Assembly: GCF_016745095.1 (NCBI RefSeq)
Contig: NZ_CP067087.1
Location: 1,600,501 to 1,664,500 of the forward strand
Direction of reading: 5' to 3'
DNA length: 64,000 nt
Source: Croceicoccus sp. YJ47
GTDB lineage: Bacteria > Pseudomonadota > Alphaproteobacteria > Sphingomonadales > Sphingomonadaceae
Below are positions 1-8,635 of this stretch, one piece after another; position 1 is the stretch's first letter, and each line of letters opens with the position of its first letter. The notes under the pieces are model-generated. The model did no database searches and was not told the origin of the DNA. It saw only the letters and a program-made list of their open reading frames with translations. The position numbers were made by a program, and so were the translations under genes.

Positions 1-33
1 CTTGCATGGACAAGAATAGAGTGGCGAAAGGGT

Positions 34-330
34 TCAACTGTCACGCTTGGCCTCCAAGACGGATTTCAGCCTTTGCAACCCGTCTGGCCAAAGCTCGCTC
101 AGGAACCTGTCGAGAGCATCGATACCATCAGCCGCCAGCGTATATCGTACCACGGCCGGGACGATCCGCCCTGACCAGGCCAGCCGATTCAAGAATGTGA
201 AGATGTTGAGACACGGCCTGTTGCGTAATGTCGAGGGCATCCCGAAGCTCGTTTGCGGAGCAAGCGGCATTGCGCACCATGCGCAAGATTTCGCGACGGC
301 GCGGCTCAGCAAGAGCGTTTATGCCATATC
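34..330 (-). pseudogene. ArsR-family regulator fragment, frameshifted
   Basis: The minus strand encodes a winged-helix ArsR-type DNA-binding region. It begins near EPRRREILRMV and continues through the recognition-helix segment ITQQAVSQHLHILESAGLV. The reading frame then shifts by one base near 140-160, beside a CGGCCG, and the C-terminal part (YTLAADGIDALDRFLSELW) continues in another frame to a stop at 34. The N-terminus is missing because the sequence switches near 330 to an unrelated dehydrogenase fragment on the other strand. Members of this family are small dimeric repressors. The effector cannot be told from sequence. As written the gene cannot make a working protein. Confidence 0.6.
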
Positions 331-331
331 C

Positions 332-1648
332 GCCACCTCCAGCTTCGATGAGTTCCTCGAACCCGCCGCCAATGCGGCGCTGCCGCTCTATGCCAGCCCG
401 GCGATCCTCGTCGAGCATGAGGGCCTGCGCCTCGACACCGGCACGCCGGGGCCGATGCGCGCGCCCGGCGAAGCCAGCGGCTCGGCGGCGCTCGAAGTCG
501 CCATGGACGAAGCGTACGAAGCCTGCGGCATGGATCCGCTCGCCTTCCGGATGGCGAACTACGCCGAGACGGAGCCCGGCAGCGGCCGACCCTTCTCCTC
601 GAAGGCGCTGCGGGATTGCTATGCCGAGGGCGCGAAACGCTTCGGCTGGTCGAAGCGCCCGCTGCAGCCGCGCCAGATGCGCGACAAGAACGGGTTCCTC
701 GTCGGCTGGGGCATGGGCACGGCGGTGTTTCCCTGCCCGCATTTCCCGGCCTCGGCACGAGCGACTTTGCGCGCCGACGGCAGCGCCCTGATCGAGACCG
801 CCGGCGCCGATATGGGCCAGGGTGCCTGGACGGCGCTGGCCCAGATCGGGGCGGAAGCGCTCGGCCTCGATCCGGCCCAGGTCGAATTCCGGTCCGGCAT
901 TTCCACCCTGCCGGATGGCGGCATTGCCGGCGGCTCCGGCCATACCGCCAGCGCCGGCCAGGCGCTGCACGAGGCGGGGCATGACGCCATCGCCACGCTG
1001 ACGGCATTGGCGGTCAACGATCCGGAATCGCCGCTTTACGGCGCCGGCAATATCGGCATCGCCGCCCGAAACGGCCGCCTGCATCGTCGCGACGACGAAG
1101 GGCGCAGCGAAACCTATGCCGCAATCCTCGCCCGCGCCGGAATGCGCGAGGTGGTCGGCACGGCGAAGACGGCGCGCGATCCGGCCGCCGCCGCCGCATA
1201 TGCCATGTATTCGCATGGTGCGGTGTTTGCCGAGGTGACCATCGATCCCGATCTCGGGCAGATACGCGCGACGCGCCTCGTCGGCGCCTTCGCCGCCGGG
1301 CGGATCATCAATCCGCTGACGGTGCGCAGCCAGTATTACGGCGGCATGATCTGGGGTGCCTCCTTCGCGCTGCATGAGGAGGCGGTGACCGACCGTCGCA
1401 CCGGTCGGATCATGAATGCGGATCTCGCCGAATACCATGTGCCCGTCAATGCCGACGTCCCGTCGCTGGAGGCGATCCTGGTGCCGGAAGAGGATGCCTT
1501 CGTCAATCCGATCGGCGTCAAGGGCGTCGGCGAAATCGGCATCACCGGCACCGTTGGCGCCATCGCCAATGCCATCTGGCATGCGACCGGCGTGCGGGTG
1601 CGGCGTTTCCCCGTTCGTATCGAGGAACTCCTGCCGGCGCTGGGATAA
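332..1648 (+). pseudogene. Xanthine-dehydrogenase-type molybdopterin subunit, 5'-truncated
   Basis: About 439 residues match the C-terminal two thirds of the large Mo-binding subunit of xanthine dehydrogenase/aldehyde oxidoreductase enzymes (PaoC/YagR-like). Visible family motifs are MRAPGEASG, the cofactor-contact stretch GADMGQGAWTALAQIG, and the C-terminal GVKGVGEIGITG, whose Glu is the expected catalytic base. A complete subunit is about 730 residues, so roughly the first 290 are missing. The homology starts near 332, exactly where the ArsR homology on the other strand ends. An open frame runs upstream to 47, but that part is antisense ArsR sequence and not a true N-terminus. No FAD or Fe-S partner subunit is present. 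Probably non-functional. Confidence 0.75.
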
Positions 1649-1718
1649 CGCGATGTCCGCAAAACCCTTCTCCCCGTGTGGGGAGAAGGGGTCAAAGACA
1701 ATGCCCTCCCCGATATCT

Positions 1719-3146
1719 TCACCGGCTGGCGTGGATCGGCGGCAGGCGGTCGAACCAGGGGCGGGCTTCCTCGAGGTCGCGGGCGAGGCGCACCAAAGTC
1801 GCCTCGTCGGCGAAGCGGCCGACGACCTGGATGCCGACCGGCATGCCCTCCGCGCTCATGCCGAGCGGCAGGCTGACGGAGGGCTGGCCGGTAGCGTTGA
1901 AGGTGCCGAGGAAGGTGAACAGCGTTGTATCGCTTTCGGAAAAATCGGCGGCCGTCAGGTCTTCGCGCGTCGTCGAGAAGAGGCCGTGCGGCGGCGCCGT
2001 CACCGGCGTCGTCGGGGTCAGCAGGATGTCGTATCGCGCCGTGGCAATCGCCACCGCATGGCGGATGCGGCGCATCACCTCGAAAATATTGACGATCTCG
2101 GCCTACGACATGGCCAGGGTCTGCTCGGTCAGTTTCAAGAGCACCGGCTCCATCGTCGTGGCATCGAGCGGCCTACCGAGCATCTTTGCCAGCGCCGGCA
2201 TTTCGGCAAGGCCGAGATTGAAGCCGCCCATGACCCCGACCATGATATCCTCCGGATTGACCGGCGAGGCGATCTCCTCGATCTCGTGACCCATGTCGGC
2301 CAGCAATTTTGCCGTCTCGTCGAGAACGGCGAGCACATCCGGCGCAATCGGCACCCGGCCCCAGGCCGTGCGGGCGATGCCGATGCGCAATTTGCCGGTC
2401 GGGCGCTGCAATTCGTCGCGATAGGGCCGCTCGGGCTGGGCAATAATGAAGGGATCGCCCGGCTCCGGCCCGGAGAACACATCGAGCGCCGCCGCCATGT
2501 CGCGCACCGTGCGGCAGACGACGAATTCGCGTGCGAGGCCAAACAGTGAATCCTGATGATCCGGCCCGCCGGAAACGCGGCCGCGCGACGGATTGAGCCC
2601 GACCAGGCCGCACCAGCCGGCTGGAATGCGGATCGAGCCGCCACCGTCCGACGCATGCGCCATCGGCACGACGCCGGCGGCAACCGCCGCCGCCGCGCCG
2701 CCGGACGAGCCGCCGGCCGAGCGTTCGGGATGCCAGGGATTGCAGGTGATGCCTTCGAGCAGGGTTTCGGTAAAACCGGCAAAGGCGAATTCCGGCACGG
2801 CGCTGCGCCCGACATAATGCAGGCCGGCGGCCTTGGCGCGGGTGGTGTAATAGCTGTCCTCGGTCGCGACATTGCCCTGCATCAGCCGGCTGCCATATTC
2901 CTGCAGCCCCGCCTCCTTCGCCCCGACATCCTTGCGCAGGAAAGGCACGCCGGCAAAGGCGCCCTCCTTCGGCCCGGTCACGTCTTCCGCGTCGGCATAG
3001 AATTCGACGACGGCATTGATCGCCGGATCGACCTTCTCATGGGCGGCGCGGGCAAGGGCGGTCAGTTCGCGGGGCGAAATTTCCTTGCGCCGGACCAGAT
3101 CGGCAAGGCCGGTTGCATCGTGGCGGCAATAATCGGACAGAGTCAT
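1719..3146 (-). pseudogene. Amidase-signature hydrolase (NylA-like), interrupted by an amber stop
   Basis: This is a 475-codon amidase-signature (PF01425-type) gene. The Ser-cisSer-Lys machinery is visible: Lys in PFLRKDVG, the Gly/Ser-rich AGGSSGGAAAAVAAG, and the nucleophile segment SDGGGSIRIPAG. The start at 3146 gives the usual N-terminus (MTLSDYCRHDATGLADLV). An in-frame TAG at 2103-2105 cuts the protein after 347 residues. The same frame reopens and runs to 1719 with the conserved C-terminal part (LTPTTPVTAPP, GQPSVSLPLGMS, GMPVGIQVVG). The family hydrolyses amides and includes 6-aminohexanoate cyclic dimer hydrolase, but the substrate here is unknown. The stop may be real decay or a single-base sequence error. 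Confidence 0.8.
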
Positions 3147-3220
3147 GAAACATCCTTTTGAAAACGACGAAAAGACGGCCGCGCAGCCGCGACCGTCCGA
3201 TCATGGGGCGTTCGGCGCGC

Positions 3221-3277
3221 TTACTTCAGCACATCGGTCCAGATCTTTGTGTAGAGCTTCTGGATCCGACATTCTCG
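3221..3277 (-). pseudogene. 3' end of a solute-binding protein gene
   Basis: Minus-strand codons just before the IS1380 element read IQKLYTKIWTDVLK followed by TAA at 3221-3223. This resembles the C-terminus of a periplasmic ABC-transporter substrate-binding protein. It lies directly upstream of the amidase gene on the same strand, so an amidase plus uptake operon was probably cut by the insertion. Too short for a firm family call. Confidence 0.35.
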
Positions 3278-4886
3278 CCTGATTTTGCTCGCTGGGCAAG
3301 CGTTTTTCGCCCCGAGCGGTGTCTGTCGTCGCGCAAACGGCCGAAGTCGGGTGGATCAAGCCTCGAACCCGCAGCATTCTGGCCCGGCAGAGCCGCTTTT
3401 CCGCGCGGCAGACGGACCTGTCCTGCCGCTTTCGTTCAGCTTGGGCATGGATCGTGGTCATGCGCATGACGGAGGCGTTCGAAGACGGCGGATGGCGGCA
3501 AGGACGGCCCGCACCATCGGGCCGGTGACGGCGACCTCGGCCAACTGGAAGGTAATGGCGCGGGCGTGGCGGACGACGCGGGCGCCGATCTTGATCAGCT
3601 TGAGTTGCAGGCTGGTCAACGACCAGTCCGCCATGGCCTCGGGCAGTTCGATGCAGCGCAGGAAGGTTGCCAGGTTGTAGGCCAGCGCGTGCAGTTGCAG
3701 CCGCACCTCGTTGTGCCGGAACTTCCGGCATGACAGCCGCGTCCAGCGAAAGGCATATTTGCCTTCCTTGATGTGCTGCTCTGCGGTGCCGCGCTGGTTG
3801 TAGAACCTCACCACCCAGTCTGGCTCCATCGGCAGGTTGGTGACGATGAAGCCGACTTTGGGGAACAGCTCGCCCGGATGCCATTCGATCTTGGCGATGA
3901 CGCGGCGCGGCTTGTCCCAGGACGCCGCCTGATACTCGAAGTCCTCGAAGAACCGTTTGACCTTGGTCAGCGAAGGCCGTCCCACGGGCCGTGTCAGCCG
4001 ATGCGCGATCTTCTCGCGCAAGACGGCGTTGGCGGGCAGACGGATGGCGTAGAAGAACCTGGCTTCTTCCAGCCGCATATAGATCGCGGGGATCGCGTAG
4101 GCAGCGTCGGCCCGGAAGAAGCGTCCACCAAGGTCGCGGCCAGCATATCGGGCAATGACGGGATCAAGGACATCCCGCCAGCCATCGGCGCTGTGGACAT
4201 TGCCGTTACGCAGGGCGCAGCGCTCCAGCATGCCAAACTGGTTGAACAAGAAGATGGGGTGATAGCAGGTGCAGTCGAAATGCCCGTTCCAGGCAGCACC
4301 TTCCTGATCGCCGTGGGTGGGGCTGACCGAGCTGTCCATGTCCAGCACGATGTATTTCAACCCGTTGCGGTCATGAAACCGGTCGATCCATTGGCCGTTC
4401 AGATCGGCCAGCGCCGCCCGGTTCGCGGCCAGAGCCAGCGTCTCGGTCTCGAACCGTCCCATCTGCGATGCCGAAGCAGCTTGCGCCTCGACGGCCCTGC
4501 CGCCAACGACCTGACGCATCACGGGATCGAGGGCCAAGCGGTCGGCATCGTTCACATCCTCGTATCCGGCCAGTCGTCCGAACACCGATTGCCGGAACAA
4601 TCCGTCAAGCCGATGGAGCGTGTTCTTCCCGGTGCGGCTGTCTCGCAGCGCCTCCGACGCCAGATTGGACAGGCCGAGCACGTCATCAAGCTCGCGCATC
4701 ACCAGCAGGCCACCGTCTGAACTGATCTGCGCACCACGGAACTCCAGACGCACACGGCGGTCGAAATCAACCCGATCTCCCCGCGCCAAGCCCGCACCCT
4801 CCAGGTGATCCATGAAACGCGCCCCTCGCAGCCGTCAACGCCATGATTTATATGCGAAATATCACGATTACGACAGCGAAATCAGC
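3278..4886 (-). mobile_element. IS1380-family insertion sequence, copy 1
   Basis: A 1,609-bp element whose ends form an imperfect inverted repeat (CCTGATTTTGCTCGC at the left; GCTGATTTCGCTGTC at the right on the complement). It carries one transposase gene. A second copy of exactly the same length lies at 22443-24051 in the opposite orientation. No clear target duplication is seen. The 29 bp next to the right end (4887-4914) are also found beside the same end of copy 2, so either the true boundary or the history differs from a simple insertion. Confidence 0.8.
3458..4813 (-). CDS. tnpA: IS1380-family transposase
   Basis: A 451-residue DDE transposase. The first acidic segment is [12 protein letters not shown], the second is [11 protein letters not shown], and the Glu-bearing segment is [18 protein letters not shown], in the usual IS1380 order. 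Length is normal for the family (about 440-460). The start ATG lies about 70 bp inside the right terminal repeat. It catalyses cut-and-paste movement of the element. The protein is identical to copy 2 and the frame is intact, so the element may be active. Confidence 0.93.
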   Translation of the reverse strand: MDHLEGAGLARGDRVDFDRRVRLEFRGAQISSDGGLLVMRELDDVLGLSNLASEALRDSRTGKNTLHRLDGLFRQSVFGRLAGYEDVNDADRLALDPVMRQVVGGRAVEAQAASASQMGRFETETLALAANRAALADLNGQWIDRFHDRNGLKYIVLDMDSSVSPTHGDQEGAAWNGHFDCTCYHPIFLFNQFGMLERCALRNGNVHSADGWRDVLDPVIARYAGRDLGGRFFRADAAYAIPAIYMRLEEARFFYAIRLPANAVLREKIAHRLTRPVGRPSLTKVKRFFEDFEYQAASWDKPRRVIAKIEWHPGELFPKVGFIVTNLPMEPDWVVRFYNQRGTAEQHIKEGKYAFRWTRLSCRKFRHNEVRLQLHALAYNLATFLRCIELPEAMADWSLTSLQLKLIKIGARVVRHARAITFQLAEVAVTGPMVRAVLAAIRRLRTPPSCA

Positions 4887-4960
4887 GACTTACTTGGAGA
4901 ATGTGGGTTTATGACGAGAGTGGCGTCCATACTGATTTCCTTGCCACGAAAAACGCAATT

Positions 4961-5014
4961 TCACAAGTCAGAGCTTGTGAAACAATGTCCGCCGTTATAC
5001 AAGTCCATACTTGT
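4961..5014 (+). promoter_or_regulatory. Pair of near-identical palindromic operators
   Basis: Two 16-bp palindromes with the same half-sites stand 36 bp apart, about 20-75 bp before the start codon at 5037. They are ACAAGTCAGAGCTTGT (4963-4978, extended to TCACAAG-N6-CTTGTGA at 4961-4980) and ACAAGTCCATACTTGT (4999-5014). The arrangement is typical of a dimeric repressor or activator bound twice. No regulator gene lies next to it, and which family binds is unknown. Confidence 0.55.
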
Positions 5015-5036
5015 GTTAACCCACAAGGATCAGGCC

Positions 5037-5414
5037 ATGCCATCAACCGAAACGTCACCCAAAGCCACTGCGCTAGCTTATTTCGATCACTGGACGGCAG
5101 GACGGTTTGACGCTGCCGCCGACTTGCTCGCGGAGAAAATCCGCATCGAAACGCCCATCAACTCCTATCCGCACAAGGCTGATTTCGCGGCAGCGCTACG
5201 CGGATTCGGAACGCTGGTCATCGGGGTTAACCTGCTTATCGATCTCGCCGAGGGGGATGATGTCGTGCAAATCTACGACATGGATGTCACAGGTCTGGGC
5301 GCGATCCGAGTGGCCGAGCATTTCGTGGTTCAGAGCGGGCTGATTACAAGACTGCAACAAATACACGACACTGCCGCTTTACGGGCAAGCGGCTTTGACA
5401 GGGGAGCCTCATGA
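5037..5414 (+). CDS. SnoaL/NTF2-fold small protein
   Basis: A 125-residue protein with the alpha+beta cone pattern of SnoaL-like proteins: N-terminal ATALAYFDHWTAGRFDAAADLL, then alternating strands ending in VAEHFVVQSGLITRLQQI. ATG at 5037 is chosen because AAGGA lies 8-12 bases upstream and the homology begins there; the longer open frame from 4812 is IS1380 flank. The stop overlaps the next start (ATGA at 5411-5414), so the two genes are probably translated together. Family members are isomerases, hydrolases or small binding proteins; no function can be assigned. Two palindromic operators precede it. Confidence 0.7.
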   Translation: MPSTETSPKATALAYFDHWTAGRFDAAADLLAEKIRIETPINSYPHKADFAAALRGFGTLVIGVNLLIDLAEGDDVVQIYDMDVTGLGAIRVAEHFVVQSGLITRLQQIHDTAALRASGFDRGAS

Positions 5415-5770
5415 GCCATGATACTCCGCCAAATGCAGTCTCAGCGAAGACAAACCCTGTCCAGCTATTTTTGCAGAATGTATTCGTGAGCGACCCACGC
5501 GTGACGACACCTGCCTATCGTTCAGCCCGCTTCGGCTCGAACGGCTTTAAAATCGGCGGCAAGGTTTTTGCGATGGAATGGCAAGGGGCGCTGGCGGTCA
5601 AGCTCCCGGCACAACGGGTTTGCGACCTTGCCGTGAAAGGGACAGGCACCCCGCTTCAGATGGGAAACCGCAGAATGAAGGAGTGGCTTGTCACTGAAGA
5701 TCAGGCAACGTGGCCTGCCCTTGCGATGGAAGCTCGGGACCATATGATATTGTTGCATGGCTCGTGCTGA
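5411..5770 (+). CDS. TfoX N-terminal-domain-like protein
   Basis: A 119-residue protein with the compact fold signature of TfoX-N/YjbR-like proteins: FGSNGFKIGGKVFAM, then LAVKLPAQRVCDL, then MGNRRMKEWLV and a C-terminal helix WPALAMEARDHM. It overlaps the upstream gene by 4 bp. Related stand-alone proteins often sit beside stress or detoxification genes, but their role is not established. The C-terminus (LLHGSC) lies 57 bp before IS6100 and may be native. Confidence 0.6.
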   Translation: MSHDTPPNAVSAKTNPVQLFLQNVFVSDPRVTTPAYRSARFGSNGFKIGGKVFAMEWQGALAVKLPAQRVCDLAVKGTGTPLQMGNRRMKEWLVTEDQATWPALAMEARDHMILLHGSC

Positions 5771-5826
5771 CAGGCAGATTTACCGTGCATGCTGTTACAA
5801 AACTCCCAACAAAAGTTGGAATTTTG

Positions 5827-6706
5827 GGCTCTGTTGCAAAAATCGTGAAGCTTGAGCATGCTTGGCGGAGATTGGACGGACGGAACGATGACGGATTTCA
5901 AGTGGCGCCATTTCCAGGGTGATGTGATCCTGTGGGCGGTGCGCTGGTATTGTCGCTATCCGATCAGCTATCGCGACCTTGAGGAAATGCTGGCGGAACG
6001 CGGCATTTCGGTCGACCATACGACGATCTATCGCTGGGTCCAGTGCTACGCCCCGGAGATGGAGAAGCGGCTGCGCTGGTTCTGGCGGCGTGGCTTTGAT
6101 CCGAGCTGGCGCCTGGATGAAACCTACGTCAAGGTGCGGGGCAAGTGGACCTACCTGTACCGGGCAGTCGACAAGCGGGGCGACACGATCGATTTCTACC
6201 TGTCGCCGACCCGCAGCGCCAAGGCAGCGAAGCGGTTCCTGGGCAAGGCCCTGCGAGGCCTGAAGCACTGGGAAAAGCCTGCCACGCTCAATACCGACAA
6301 AGCGCCGAGCTATGGTGCAGCGATCACCGAATTGAAGCGCGAAGGAAAGCTGGACCGGGAGACGGCCCACCGGCAGGTGAAGTATCTCAATAACGTGATC
6401 GAGGCCGATCACGGAAAGCTCAAGATACTGATCAAGCCGGTGCGCGGTTTCAAATCGATCCCCACGGCCTATGCCACGATCAAGGGATTCGAAGTCATGC
6501 GAGCCCTGCGCAAAGGACAGGCTCGCCCCTGGTGCCTGCAGCCCGGCATCAGGGGCGAGGTGCGCCTTGTGGAGAGAGCTTTTGGCATTGGGCCCTCGGC
6601 GCTGACGGAGGCCATGGGCATGCTCAACCACCATTTCGCAGCAGCCGCCTGATCGGCGCAGAGCGACAGCCTACCTCTGACTGCCGCCAATCTTTGCAAC
6701 AGAGCC
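5827..6706 (+). mobile_element. IS6100 copy 1
   Basis: An 880-bp IS6-family element with 14-bp perfect terminal repeats GGCTCTGTTGCAAA / TTTGCAACAGAGCC. The left flank is GAATTTTG, matching the right flank of copy 3. The right flank (CCTCCGAG) matches no other copy. Confidence 0.97.
5888..6652 (+). CDS. tnpA: IS6100 transposase
   Basis: A 254-residue IS6-family DDE transposase that catalyses replicative (copy-in) transposition and forms cointegrates, inversions and adjacent deletions. The catalytic segments are WRLDETYVKV, NTDKAPSY and NVIEADHGKLK. The conserved start is MTDFKW at 5888; an in-frame ATG 12 codons upstream gives a 266-residue alternative. The sequence matches IS6100 transposase as I know it. 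All intact copies in the window encode the same protein. A long antisense open frame in this gene is treated as a shadow. Confidence 0.96.
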   Translation: MTDFKWRHFQGDVILWAVRWYCRYPISYRDLEEMLAERGISVDHTTIYRWVQCYAPEMEKRLRWFWRRGFDPSWRLDETYVKVRGKWTYLYRAVDKRGDTIDFYLSPTRSAKAAKRFLGKALRGLKHWEKPATLNTDKAPSYGAAITELKREGKLDRETAHRQVKYLNNVIEADHGKLKILIKPVRGFKSIPTAYATIKGFEVMRALRKGQARPWCLQPGIRGEVRLVERAFGIGPSALTEAMGMLNHHFAAAA

Positions 6707-6781
6707 CCTCCGAGCAAGCTCTCACCACACTTAATAGGCCAGTTTTTTAGGCAATACGTTAAGTTTCACGCCTACGGGTGG

Positions 6782-6847
6782 TTTACATACCCGCACCTCC
6801 TTCACTATACTATTGCCAAATACGAAATACAGTTTCGTACATCGGAA
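6782..6847 (+). promoter_or_regulatory. Promoter and IclR-type operator before the dehydrogenase gene
   Basis: TTTACA (6782-6787) and TATACT (6806-6811) with an 18-bp spacer form a sigma70-like promoter. Just downstream are a perfect palindrome TACGAAATACAGTTTCGTA (6821-6839) and an overlapping copy of the TTTCG-N5-CGAAA element (TTTCGTACATCGGAA, 6833-6847). The same element recurs at 34979, 35145 and 40870. The position over the start site suggests repression. The rest of 6707-7010 shows no gene. Confidence 0.6.
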
Positions 6848-7010
6848 CAAGCATGGCAACAACATGACATCTCCGCGGGACGTGGCGGTGACTTGAAGGC
6901 GCCCTGCAGCAGCCTCAAGCAGTCCAGCAATGACGATGGCGGGTTGCCGCAAGTGTCCGAAAAGCACCAGAGCGAAAAGTCACCAGATCAATCAGCAAAG
7001 AGAGAGAAAC

Positions 7011-8456
7011 ATGCCTTTGAACAACTCAATCTTATTTCGCCAGCAGGCCTACATTGATGGCGCCTGGGTAGACGCAGACAACGGCCAGACCATCCAGGTC
7101 AACAACCCAGCCACCGGCGAGATCATAGGTACTGTTCCGAAGATGGGCGCCAGTGAAACGCGCCGGGCAATCGAAGCTACTGACCGCGCGCTACCGGCTT
7201 GGCGCGCCCTAACAGCCAAAGAGCGTGCAGCGAAACTGCAACGCTGGTTTGAGTTGATGATGGCGAACCAGGAGGAGCTTGCTCACCTGATGACACTGGA
7301 ACAGGGCAAACCCCTCGTTGAGTCTCGTGGCGAGATCGCCTATGCCGCTTCGTACATCGAATGGTTCGCCGAGGAAGGTAAGCGCGTTTACGGCGACATA
7401 ATCCCAAGCCACCAGCCTGACAAACGCCTACTAACACTCAAACAGCCAATAGGGGTCACCGCGGCCATCACACCATGGAACTTCCCCACAGCAATGATCA
7501 CCCGCAAGGCAGGTCCGGCATTGGCAGCCGGATGCACCATGGTGATTAAGCCGGCTTCCCAAACACCTTTCTCGGCACTGGCTATGGCGGCTTTGGCTGA
7601 GCTGGCCGGCATTCCTCGCGGAGTGTTGAGCGTTGTGACCGGCAGCGCTGGTGAGGTTGGCCGCGAGCTGACCAGTAACCCGATCGTGCGCAAGCTGTCA
7701 TTCACTGGTTCCACCGAGATCGGCCGCCAACTGATGGCTGAGTGCGCAAATGACATTAAAAGGGTGTCTCTGGAACTTGGTGGAAACGCCCCCTTCATCG
7801 TCTTTGAAGATGCGGATCTGGATGCGGCCGTGGAAGGAGCGTTGGTCTCGAAGTACCGCAACGCAGGTCAGACATGCGTTTGCGCGAACCGTCTATATAT
7901 CCACGACAGCGTCTATGACGCGTTTACCGACAAGCTCAAGGCTGCAGTAGCGAAGCTGAAGGTCGGTAATGGTCTCAGCGATGGCATAACGACTGGCCCG
8001 CTTATCGATGAAAAAGCTGTGGCCAAGGTGGAGGAACACATCAAGGACGCGGTTGCTTTGGGGGCTCAAGTAGCTGCTGGCGGCAATCGACTGAACGGCA
8101 ATTTCTTCGAACCAACAATCCTGGTGAACGTCCCCAAGAATGCGAAAGTTGCCAAAGAGGAAACCTTCGGGCCTCTGGCGCCGCTGTTCCGCTTCACTGA
8201 CGAGAACGATGTGATTACACAAGCCAACGACACAGAGTACGGCCTGGCAGCGTACTTCTACGCACGCGATCTGGGCCGCGTATTTCGCGTTGGCGAGGCT
8301 TTGGAGTACGGCATCGTAGGGGTCAATACCGGAATCATTTCTGCAGAGACGGCCCCTTTCGGCGGTATCAAGGCGTCTGGAATTGGGCGTGAAGGTTCCA
8401 AGTACGGCATCGAAGACTACCTCGAAATCAAGTACCTCTGCCTTGGCGGTATTTGA
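7011..8456 (+). CDS. Semialdehyde dehydrogenase, probable 6-oxohexanoate (adipate semialdehyde) dehydrogenase
   Basis: A 481-residue NAD(P)-dependent aldehyde dehydrogenase of the GabD type. The catalytic Glu lies in LELGGNAP, the nucleophilic Cys in GQTCVCANR, and the cofactor-site segments are TPWNFP and FTGSTEIG. ATG at 7011 is preferred over the upstream in-frame ATG (6930) because a purine-rich AGAGAGA lies 4-10 bases before it and the family N-terminus starts there. It is followed 180 bp later by an omega-transaminase. The pair corresponds to the Ahx-to-adipate steps known as NylD/NylE in Arthrobacter and to the caprolactam-pathway pair in Pseudomonas. Substrate is inferred from context; succinate semialdehyde remains possible. 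Confidence 0.85.
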   Translation: MPLNNSILFRQQAYIDGAWVDADNGQTIQVNNPATGEIIGTVPKMGASETRRAIEATDRALPAWRALTAKERAAKLQRWFELMMANQEELAHLMTLEQGKPLVESRGEIAYAASYIEWFAEEGKRVYGDIIPSHQPDKRLLTLKQPIGVTAAITPWNFPTAMITRKAGPALAAGCTMVIKPASQTPFSALAMAALAELAGIPRGVLSVVTGSAGEVGRELTSNPIVRKLSFTGSTEIGRQLMAECANDIKRVSLELGGNAPFIVFEDADLDAAVEGALVSKYRNAGQTCVCANRLYIHDSVYDAFTDKLKAAVAKLKVGNGLSDGITTGPLIDEKAVAKVEEHIKDAVALGAQVAAGGNRLNGNFFEPTILVNVPKNAKVAKEETFGPLAPLFRFTDENDVITQANDTEYGLAAYFYARDLGRVFRVGEALEYGIVGVNTGIISAETAPFGGIKASGIGREGSKYGIEDYLEIKYLCLGGI

Positions 8457-8635
8457 CTAGACGTTGAGCCTTTGTCCTAGGTGGTGAAGCGAGCAGGTCC
8501 ATAGCGCCCTACCCTCCTTAATCACCAGAGCGAGGCTCATCGTTAACAACTGATGAGCAACTCCACCAAAGCCAGGAGGTTATCCACCTGTACTTTGCCG
8601 AGCTCACCCAAGCCCTACCAACGGAGCAGTTAGCT

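Noticed and set aside
128-1582. 484-codon minus-strand frame across the dehydrogenase fragment
   Set aside because: Only its last part is the ArsR remnant; the rest is a codon-bias shadow of the dehydrogenase.
5795-6634. Open frame of more than 270 codons antisense to the IS6100 transposase, repeated in every copy
   Set aside because: Exact antisense of a known gene in GC-rich DNA, with no start signal and no family similarity; it follows the IS copies and not a function of its own.
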